Below, in pieces: positions 56,759 through 64,000 of a stretch of 64,000 nucleotides of DNA. The translations under genes were made by a program, and so were the position numbers. The stretch is from contig NW_027490453.1 of the NCBI RefSeq assembly GCF_050948175.1, positions 124,001 through 188,000 on the forward strand, read 5' to 3'. The first letter of the stretch is position 1, and every line of letters starts with the position of its first letter. The DNA is from Xylocopa sonorina (Eukaryota; Arthropoda; Insecta; Hymenoptera; Apidae). Under the pieces are notes generated by a model, which saw nothing but the letters and a program-made list of their open reading frames with translations, ran no database searches and was not told where the DNA came from.

Positions 56759-57114
56759 CTATCGTAGCAATGGAGTTCTAGTGCTTCTTAAAACGCGATA
56801 TCGCATCTCATTTCTATGTTTCATGGTAAGATATAATGTGATTTGCGAAGTGTTATGTATTCCTCGTCTACACTTCAAATGAATGTAAATGCGACACTTC
56901 CTTGCAAGGAAATAGCGTTTGCAGATGTCTACGTATCGTAGCAATAGAGTTCTTATGATTCTTAAAACGCGATATCGCATCTCATTCCTATGTTTCATGG
57001 TAAGATATAATATGATTTGCGAAGTGTCATGTATTACTCGTCTACACATCAAATGAATGTAAATGCGACACTTCCTTGCTAGGAAATAGCGATTGCAGAT
57101 GTCTACGTATCGTA
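56759..57114. repeat. Last two monomers before the inserted element
   Basis: Two A-type units, the second interrupted inside its dyad region by the insertion. The last satellite bases are TACGTATCGTA. Confidence 0.9.
57111..57114. repeat. Left target-site duplication CGTA
   Basis: In uninterrupted monomers this site reads TATCGTAGCAATAG once. Here CGTA stands before the insert and again after it (58473-58476), so four bases were duplicated on integration. Four- to six-base duplications are usual for LTR retrotransposons. Confidence 0.85.
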
Positions 57115-57123
57115 TGTAACGTC
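57115..57123. repeat. Left terminal inverted repeat of the insert
   Basis: TGTAACGTC pairs with the reverse complement of the right end (TGTCACGTC), eight of nine bases matching. Confidence 0.75.
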
Positions 57124-57743
57124 AGGCGTACCACCTTCCACTCCCACGAGGACGTCTCCACCCACGTCATCTCCAGAGGAGCGATACGACAACTACTTCC
57201 TGGAATCACCCGCAATTACGCACCCATACTCCCTGTTCGCGTACATGCGGTCTTAAGTATAAGCACACGACACATTCATGTACATACACACACCACAAAC
57301 ACATAGAATTAAGGAAATGTACATAATATAAGTGCACTAGAATTAAGACGCGTTCACGCTCGAGCGCGCGGCCGACGCGCGCGGCTCACCGCGTATCGCG
57401 GTCATCCCCACCACGAGCGGTCTCCCCGCTCTTCCGCCACGCGCCGTCCCCACTGCGGGGCCCAGCGACTCGCGCGCCTCGCGACCCGAGGAGGTCGCAG
57501 ACGCGCTGGTCTGAGGGCAGTTCCTATCTCGCCTCCGAATCGAGCACTTGGCTCCCAAGCAACGAGCTCTCAGCTCTAATGCTTCTCTTTTTATCGCATC
57601 TCCCTTAGCGGAGTCCTTAACGTAAACTTAGTTCTATTTCAATCTCTTATTGTAACCTTATTCAATATCTTAGAATTAGTTGAAGTGAATTAGGGTAGTG
57701 AAATTATAGAATATACATTAGCTTTTACCAAATCCAACGCCTC

Positions 57744-57749
57744 TTTATT
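57744..57749 (-). other. Possible polyadenylation signal in the insert
   Basis: The plus strand reads TTTATT, that is AATAAA on the minus strand, inside the AT-rich part. LTRs carry such a signal in or near R. In an AT-rich tract one hexamer can arise by chance, so it gives only weak support for a minus-strand orientation. Confidence 0.25.
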
Positions 57750-57847
57750 CAATATTCAATCACAATTCCTAATTCTAATTCGCTGGTACGCTCGCGAATA
57801 TCTTACTAGTTCCGAATTCGTCTGCGATAGTCTTGAAGCTGAACGGT

Positions 57848-57870
57848 TAGAGCGAACCAACGCTTAGCCG
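57848..57870. repeat. 23-bp direct repeat, copy 1
   Basis: The 23 bases, containing AGCGAACCAACGCTTAGCC, recur exactly at 57929-57951, 81 bp downstream. Direct repeats within an LTR are often part of the U3 region and may bind regulators; here that is inference. Confidence 0.8.
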
Positions 57871-57902
57871 CTCTTACTTCACTGCTACCGTAACCGAGTA
57901 TC

Positions 57903-58313
57903 TTGCGCCCACGCGGATCCCTGCAAGCTAGAGCGAACCAACGCTTAGCCGAGCAGTACTCTGTCAAAGCGCAAATACTCTCGATGAACTTCGAGCCTCC
58001 GAGAAAGCGTACACGACGCGCGGGACGAAAAGAATATATTCGACATCTTATTCGCGAATACGTGGGAGGTACACCCGAGTACCCGTATCCGGATAACCAT
58101 CGAGCAGCTTCCGTTCCCGTCAAGCAGGTTTTCGCCACCGTACGTCCCGTACGAGCCCAGGACCGTCGAATTTCAGCGACGATACGCACCAGCCAGGATC
58201 AACCTGCGTGGCGCCTTGTTCCGATAACCGTTCCGCCGTTCCAGCCGTACGCAGCTGCGATCCCGGTCTCCGACCCACGACGTCCACGATACCTGGAACG
58301 GGAAAGCAAATAG
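57903..58313 (+). other. Open frame of 136 codons inside the insert, probably not a gene
   Basis: The frame starts at 57903. An in-frame ATG at 57984 gives a shorter product with a basic stretch (PPRKRTRRAGRKE) and a proline-rich second half ending ...PRRPRYLERESK. I recognise no domain. Overlapping open frames on the other strand (57806-58189, 58120-58425 and 58173-58490) show that the GC-rich composition alone gives frames of this size. The one over the 23-bp repeats simply translates them twice as AKRWFAL. It could be chance, or a captured fragment within the LTR. Confidence 0.12.
57929..57951. repeat. 23-bp direct repeat, copy 2
   Basis: Exact second copy of 57848-57870. The flanking bases differ, so the duplication is limited to this block. 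Confidence 0.8.
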
Positions 58314-58463
58314 GAATTCTACGCATCGAAAAGGGTATGTGCTGCATGTTTTGTTCGGTAAACCGCGTCCTAACCGCCAACGAACCCAGCTCCGCGCAAT
58401 TCGCGTTGATTTCGGGAACCGGCACAAACTCGTTTTAACGTATCGAGTGCATCGGCACTCCGG

Positions 58464-58472
58464 GACGTGACA
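58464..58472. repeat. Right terminal inverted repeat of the insert
   Basis: GACGTGACA, reverse complement TGTCACGTC, matches the left end at eight of nine positions and ends in the canonical CA. Confidence 0.75.
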
Positions 58473-58476
58473 CGTA
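58473..58476. repeat. Right target-site duplication CGTA
   Basis: Second copy of the four satellite bases. Satellite resumes directly with GCAATAGAG. Confidence 0.85.
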
Positions 58477-61400
58477 GCAATAGAGTTCATATGATTCTTA
58501 AAACGCGATATCGCATCTCATTTCTATGTTTCATGGTAAGATATAACATGATTTGCGAAGTGTTATGTATTCCTCGTCTACACTTCAAATGATTGTGAAT
58601 GCGATACTTCCTCGCTAGGAAATAGCGTTTGCAGATGTCTACGTATCGTAGCAATAGCTTTCTAGTGCTTCTTGAAACGCGATATCGCATCTCATTTCTA
58701 TGTTTCATGGTAAGATATAGTATGATTTGCGAAGTGTTATGTATTCCTCGTCTGCACTTCAAATGAATGTAAATGCGACACTTCCCTGCAAGGAAATAGC
58801 GTTTGCAGATGTCTACGTATCGTAGCAATAGAGTTCTTATGATTCTTAAAACGCGATATCGCATCTCATTTCTATGTTTCATGGTAAGGTATAATATGAT
58901 TTGCGAATTGTTATGTATTCCTCGTCTACACTTCAAATGAATGTAAATGTGACACTTCCTTGCAAGGAAATAGCGTTTGCAGATGTCTACCTATCGTAGC
59001 AATAGAGTTCTAGTGCTTCTAAAAACGCGATATCGCATCTCATTTCTATGTTTCATGGTAAGATATAATATCATTTGCGAAGTGTTATGTATTCCTCGTC
59101 TACACTTCAAATGAATGTAAATGCGACACTTCCCTGCAAGGAAGTAGCGTTTGCAGATGTCTACGTATCGTAGCAATAGAGTTCTTATGATTCTTAAAAC
59201 GCGATATCGCATCTCATTTCTATGTTTCATGGTAAGGTATAATATGATTTGCGAATTGTTATGTATTCCTCGTCTACACTTCAAATGAATGTAAGAGTGA
59301 CACTTCCTTGTGAGGAAATAGCGTTTGCAGATGTCTAGCTATCGTAGCAACAGAGTTCTAGTGCTTCGTAAAACGCGATATCGCATCTCATTTCTATGTT
59401 TCATGGTAAGATATAATATGATTTGCGAAGTGTCATGTATTACTCGTCTACACATCAAATGAATGTAAATGCGACACTTCCTTGCTAGGAAATAGCGTCT
59501 GCAGATGTCTACGTATCGTAGCATTAGAGTTCTTATGACCCTTAAAACGCGATATCGCATCTCATTTCTATATTTCATGGTAAGGTATAATATGATTTGC
59601 GAAGTGTTATGTATTCCTCGTCTACACTTCAAATGAATGTCAATGTGACACTTCCTTGCAAGGAAATAGCGTTTGCAGATGTCTAGCTATCGTAGCAATA
59701 GAGTTCTAGTGCTTCTTAAAACGCGATATCGCATCTCATTTCTATGTTTCATGGTAAGATATAATATGATTTGCGAAGTGTTATGTATTCCTCGTCTACA
59801 CTTCAAATGAATGTAAATGCGACACTTCCCTGCAAGGAAGTAGCGTTTGCAGATGTCTACGTATCGTAGCAATAGAGTTCTTATCATTCTTAAAACGCGA
59901 TATCGCATCTCATTTCTATGTTTCATGGTAAGGTATAATATGATTTGCGAAGTGTTATGTATTCCTCGTCTACACTTCAAATGAATGTAAATGCGACACT
60001 TCCTTGCAAGGAAATAGCGTTTGCAGATGTCTACGTATCGAAGCAATAGAGAACTTATGATTCTTAAAACGCGATATCGCATCTCATTTCTATGTTTCAT
60101 GGTAAGGTATAATATGATTTGCGAAGTGTTATGAGTTCCTCGTCTACACTTCAAATGATTGTTAATGCGATACTTCCTCGCTAGGAAATAGCGTTTGCAG
60201 ATGTCTACGTACCGTAGCAATAGCTTTCTAGTGCTTCTTGAAACGCGATATCGCATCTCATTTCTATGTTTCATGGTAAGATATAGTATGATTTGCGAAG
60301 TGTTATGTATTCCTCGTCTGCACTTCAAATGAATGTAAATGCGACACTTCCCTGCAAGGAAATAGCGTTTGCAGATGTCTACGTATCGTAGCAATAGAGA
60401 ACTTATGATTCTTAAAACGCGATATCGCATCTCATTTCTATGTTTCATGGTAAGGTATAATATGATTTGCGAACTGTTATGTATTCCTCGTCTACACTTC
60501 AAATGAATGTAAATGTGACACTTCCTTGCAAGGAAATAGCGTTTGCAGATGTCTACCTATCGTAGCAATAGAGTTCTAGTGCTTCTTAAAACGCGATATC
60601 GCATCTCATTTCTATGTTTTATGGTAAGATATAATATGATTTGCGAAGTGTTATGTATTCCTCGTCTACACTTCAAATGAATGTAAATGCGACACTTCCC
60701 TGCAAGGAAGTAGCGTTTGCAGATGTCTACGTATCGTAGCAATAGAGTTCTTATGATTCTTAAAACGCGATATCGCATCTCATTTCTATGTTTCATGGTA
60801 AGATATAATATGATTTGCGAAGTGTCATGCATTCCTCGTCTACACTTCAAATGAATGTAAATGCGACACTTCCTTGCTAGGAAATAGCGTCTGCAGATGT
60901 CTAGGTATCGTAGCAATAGAGTTCTAATGCTTCATGAAACGCGATATCGCATCTCATTTCTATGTTTCATGGTAAGATATAATATGATTTGCGAAGTGTT
61001 ATGCATTCCTCGTCTACACTTCGAATGAATGTAAATGCGACACTTCCCTGCAAGGAAATAGCGTTTGCAGATGTCTACGTATCGTAGCAATAGAGTTCTT
61101 ATGATTCTTAAAACGCGATATCGCATCTCATTTCTATGTTTCATGGTAAGGTATAATATGATTTGCGAAGTGTTATGTATTCCTCGTCTACACTTCAAAT
61201 GAATGTAAATGCGACACTTCCCTGCAAGGAAGTAGCGTTTGCAGATGTCTACGTATCGTAGCAATAGAGTTCTTATGATTCTTAAAACGAGATATTGCAT
61301 CTCATATCTATGTTTCATGATAAGATATAATATGATTTGCGTAGTGTCATGTATTACTCGTCTACACATCAAATGAATGTAAATGCGACACTTCCTTGCT

Positions 61401-63170
61401 AGGAAATAGCGTCTGCAGATGTCTAGGTATCGTAGCAATAGAGTTCTAATGCTTCTTGAAACGCGATATCGCATCTCATTTCTATGTTTCATGGTGAGAT
61501 ATAATATGATTTGCGAAGTGTTATGTATTCCTCGTCCACACTTCAAATGAATGTAAATGCGACACTTCCTTGCAAGGAAATAGCGTTTGCAGATGTCTAC
61601 GTATCGAAGCAATAGAGTTCAAATGATTCTTAAAACGAGATATTGCATCTCATATCTATGTTTCTTGATAAGATATAATATGATTTGCGAAGTGACATGT
61701 ATTCCTCGTCTACACTTCAAATGAATGTAAATGCGACACTTCCTTGCAAGGAAATAGCGTCTTCAGATGTCTAGGTATCGTAGCCATAGAGTTCTTAAGC
61801 TTCTTAAAACGCGATATTGCATCTCATTTCTGCTTCATGGTAAGATATAATATGATTTGCGAAGTGTCATGTATTCCTCGTCTACACATCAAATGAATGT
61901 AAATGAGACACTTCCTTGCTAGGAAATAGCGTCTGCAGATGTCTAGGTATCGTAGCAATAAAGTTCTAATGCTTCTTAAAGCGCGATATCGCATCTCACT
62001 TCTATGTTTCATGGTAAGATATAATATGATTTGCGAAGTGTTATGCATTCCTCGTCTACGATTCAAATGAATGTAAATGCGACACTTCCTTGCACGGAAA
62101 TAGCGTTTGCAGATGTCTACGTACCGTAGCAATAGCTTTCTAGTGCTTCTTGAAACGCGATATCGCATCTCATTTCTATGTTTCATGGTAAGATATAGTA
62201 TGATTTGCGAAGTGTTATGTATTCCTCGTCTGCACTTCAAATGAATGTAAATGCGACACTTCCCTGGAAGGAAATAGCGTTTGCAAATGTCTACGTATCG
62301 TAGCAATAGAGTTCTTATGATTCTTAAAACGCGATATCGCATCTCATTTCTATGTTTCATGGTAAGGTATAATATGATTTGCGAAGTGTTATGTATTCCT
62401 CGTCTACACTTCAAATGAATGTCAATGTGACACTTCCTTGCAAGGAAATAGCGTTTGCAGATGTCTACCTATCGTAGCAATAGAGTTCTAGTGCTTCTTA
62501 AAACGCGATATCGCATCTCATTTCTATGTTTCATGGTAAGATATAATATGATTTGCGAAGTGTTATGTATTCCTCGTCTACACTTCAAATGAATGTAAAT
62601 GCGACACTTCCCTGCAAGGAAGTAGCGTTTGCAGATGTCTACGTATCGTAGCAATAGAGTTCTTATGATTCTTAAAACGCGATATCGCATCTCATTTCTA
62701 TGTTTCATGGTAAGGTATAATATGATTTGCGAATTGTTATGTATTCCTCGTCTACACTTCAAATGAATGTAAGAGTGACACTTCCTTGTAAGGAAATAGC
62801 GTTCTGCAGATGTCTAGCTATCGTAGCAACAGAGTTCTAGTGCTTCGTAAAACGCGATATCGCATCTCATTTCTATGTTTCATGGTAAGATATAATATGA
62901 TTTGCGAAGTGTCATGTATTACTCGTCTACACATCAAATGAATGTAAATGCGACACTTCCTTGCTAGGAAATAGCGTCTGCAGATGTCTACGTATCGTAG
63001 CATTAGAGTTCTTATGACCCTTAAAACGCGATATCGCATCTCATTTCTATATTTCATGGTAAGGTATAATATGATTTGCGAAGTGTTATGTATTCCTCGT
63101 CTACACTTCAAATGAATGTCAATGTGACACTTCCTTGCAAGGAAATAGCGTTTGCAGATGTCTAGCTATC
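58477..63170. repeat. Satellite block right of the insert with a 20-monomer offset duplication
   Basis: About 27 monomers. The region near 59280-59660 recurs near 62760-63140 at 3,479 bp, which is 20 monomers minus one net base. The net change comes from a 2-bp loss near 61830 and a 1-bp gain near 62803. Shared marks include GTGACACTTCCTTGTRAGG (R = A or G), TCTAGCTATCGTAGCAACAG and TTATGACCCTTAAAACG. The 61600-62000 part matches 45640-46030 on the other side of the insert. Confidence 0.78.
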
Positions 63171-64000
63171 GTACAATAGAGTTCTAGTGCTTCTTAAAAC
63201 GCGATATCGCATCTCATTTCTATGTTTCATGGTAAGATATAATATGATTTGCGAAGTGTTATGTATTCCTTGTCTACACTTCAAATGAATGTAAATGCGG
63301 ACACTTCCCTGCAAGGAAGTAGCGTTTGCAGATGACTACGTATCGTAGCCATAGAGTTCTTATGATTCTTAAAACGCGATATCGCATCTCATTTCTATGT
63401 TTCATGGTAAGATATAATATGATTTACGAAGTGTTATGTATTCCTCGTCTACACTTCAAATGAATGTAAATGGCGACAATTCTTTGCAAGGAAATAGCGT
63501 TTGCAGATGTCTACGTATCGTAGCAATAGAGTTCTAATGCTTCTTAAAACGAGATATTGCATCTCATATCTATGTTTCATGATAAGATATAATATTCATT
63601 GCGAAGTGTTTTGCATTCCTCGTCTACGATTCAAATGGAATGTAAATGCGACACTTCCTCGCTACGAAATAGCGTTTGCAGATGTCTACGTATCGTTGCA
63701 GTTGAGTTCTAATGCTTCTTAAAACGCGATATCGCATCTCATTTCCATGTTTCATGGTAAGATATAATATGATTTGCGAGTGTTATGTTATTCCTCGTCT
63801 ACACTTCAAATGAATGTGAATGCGACACTTCCTCGCTAGGAAATAGCGTTTGCAGATGTCTGCGTATCGTAGCAGTAGAGTTCTAATGCTTCTTAAAACG
63901 CGATATCGCATCTCATTTCCATGGTTTCATGGTAAGATATAATATGATTTGCGAAGTGTTATGTATTCTCGTCTACACATCAAATTAATGTAAATGCGAC
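63171..64000. repeat. Indel-rich end of the array in this window
   Basis: About five monomers with eight or nine single-base length changes: GTACAATAG near 63173 (-1), GCGGACAC near 63300 (+1), ATGGCGACAATT near 63472 (+1), AAATGGAATG near 63638 (+1), GCGAGTG near 63778 (-1), ATGTTATTCC near 63788 (+1), CCATGGTTTC near 63923 (+1) and ATTCTCGTC near 63968 (-1). A B-type monomer with TTCATTGCG also reappears at 63596. The cause may be array-edge decay or poor sequence quality. Confidence 0.75.

Larger units (their letters stand above)
1..57114. repeat. 174-bp satellite array, left part
   Basis: About 328 head-to-tail copies of a 174-bp unit. The landmark at the start of each unit (CACTTCC or TACTTCC followed by TTGCAAGG, TTGCTAGG or TCGCTAGG) falls at position 1 modulo 174 from base 1 to about 20865, so roughly 120 consecutive monomers show no net length change. 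Later single- or double-base indels shift the register only slightly: near 20866 (+1), 22996 (+1), 24563 (+1), 27414 (-1), 45858 (-2), 47073 (-2), 47767 (-2), 51426 (+1) and 52265 (-1). Monomers differ from each other mainly by substitutions. No inverted copies were seen. The family is not one I can name. By analogy with eukaryotic satellites of nucleosome length it probably belongs to centromeric or pericentromeric heterochromatin, which is inference. Confidence 0.97.
57115..58472. mobile_element. Probable solo LTR of an LTR retrotransposon, 1,358 bp
   Basis: This is the only non-satellite sequence in the window. It begins TGTAACGTC and ends GACGTGACA, so it has TG...CA ends and a 9-bp terminal inverted repeat with one mismatch, bounded by a 4-bp target duplication. 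Inside there is a CA-rich stretch (about 57255-57303), a GC- and CpG-rich stretch (about 57345-57530), an AT-rich stretch (about 57590-57790) and a second GC-richer part (about 57800-58470). No gag, pol or env sequence, primer-binding site or second LTR is present. A solo LTR left by recombination between the two LTRs of a full element is therefore the simplest reading. The TG...CA ends and 4-bp duplication would suit Ty3/Gypsy, but the family is not proven. The only AATAAA I noticed is on the minus strand (57744-57749), a weak hint that the element points leftwards. A non-autonomous LTR element or unusual DNA element is less likely. Confidence 0.72.
58473..64000. repeat. 174-bp satellite array, right part
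   Basis: This continues the same satellite after the inserted element, starting in the middle of a monomer at the exact base where the left part stops, apart from the duplicated CGTA. About 32 monomers are present in the same orientation. They carry the same subfamily variants as 43700-57114: GGAAGTAGCG instead of GGAAATAGCG, AAGGTATAAT instead of AAGATATAAT, and TATTACTCG instead of TATTCCTCG. The element therefore inserted into a pre-existing array rather than marking its edge. The array runs off the right end of the window. Confidence 0.96.

Noticed and set aside
1..57114. CRISPR array
   Set aside because: There are no short constant repeats separated by unique spacers. The whole 174-bp unit repeats, and no cas-like genes are present.
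57076..57306. Plus-strand 76-codon open frame crossing the satellite/insert border
   Set aside because: It joins satellite to the CA-rich start of the insert; the His/Thr-rich tail reflects CA repeats.
57343..57558. Minus-strand 71-codon open frame in the GC-rich part of the insert
   Set aside because: Low-complexity Ala/Arg/Ser/Gly composition driven by GC-rich sequence; no recognisable domain.
57115..58472. DNA transposon or MITE instead of a solo LTR
   Set aside because: The inverted repeat is only 9 bp with a mismatch, the ends are TG...CA, and no transposase is present. Not excluded, but the LTR reading fits better.
57115..58472. Host gene or gene fragment interrupting the satellite
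   Set aside because: Clean target-site duplication and TG...CA ends indicate a mobile element; the open frames inside overlap on both strands and show no domain.
642..63111. Dozens of minus-strand open frames of 60-404 codons as genes or a gene family
   Set aside because: All are the same frame of the 174-bp satellite. They start and stop wherever monomer variants create ATG or TGA, and amplified variants break them freely.
63501..63722. Plus-strand 73-codon open frame
   Set aside because: It lies wholly in satellite and exists only because of the local indels and a B-type monomer.
1..64000. Telomeric repeats (TTAGG or TTAGGG) or subtelomeric junction
   Set aside because: No runs of these short repeats were seen anywhere in the window.
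1..64000. tRNA, rRNA or other structured RNA genes
   Set aside because: No cloverleaf with A/B boxes and no conserved rRNA stretch was recognised. The short dyads of the monomer are better described as satellite symmetry.

Overview
The window is almost entirely one tandem satellite DNA. A unit of 174 bp repeats head to tail from base 1 to base 64000, about 360 copies, always in the same orientation. The only sequence not from this family is a 1,358-bp insert at 57115-58472. It begins TG, ends CA, has a short imperfect terminal inverted repeat, and is flanked by a 4-bp duplication (CGTA) of the satellite sequence it landed in. It looks like a solo LTR of an LTR retrotransposon. I see no convincing protein-coding gene, rRNA, tRNA, CRISPR array or bacterial-type feature.

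The organism is a eukaryote. A 174-bp monomer close to nucleosome repeat length, multi-monomer higher-order repeats and an LTR insertion are typical of centromeric or pericentromeric heterochromatin. A hand count on one representative monomer gives about 36% GC and a CpG observed/expected ratio of about 1.6. That lack of CpG depletion fits a genome with little DNA methylation, such as many insects. No species or order can be named from this sequence alone.

Layout: 1-4769 is a 7-monomer higher-order repeat (1,218 bp) with an 8-monomer version. 4770-9989 is a tandem duplication of a 15-monomer block (2,610 bp), followed to about 13264 by copies at a 14-monomer offset (2,436 bp). 13056-30600 is a mosaic of smaller duplicated segments (3-, 9- and 13-monomer offsets) rich in a divergent monomer type. 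30600-43700 is mixed. 43700-57114 is the most homogeneous part, with 4- and 8-monomer duplications. The LTR follows, and then the same subfamily continues to the end. The last about 850 bp is unusual: single-base indels, very rare elsewhere, become frequent.

On the minus strand one frame is open through many monomers because 174 is a multiple of three. Each monomer would encode 58 residues, and runs of up to 404 codons occur. I do not regard these as genes: several common, amplified monomer variants create TGA stops in that frame, and most recurrent variants that I checked change the amino acid. The features most worth following up are the A-type and B-type monomers, which differ in whether they carry three dyad-symmetric elements, the near absence of indels, a cryptic internal duplication inside the monomer, and the long-range duplications that span the LTR.
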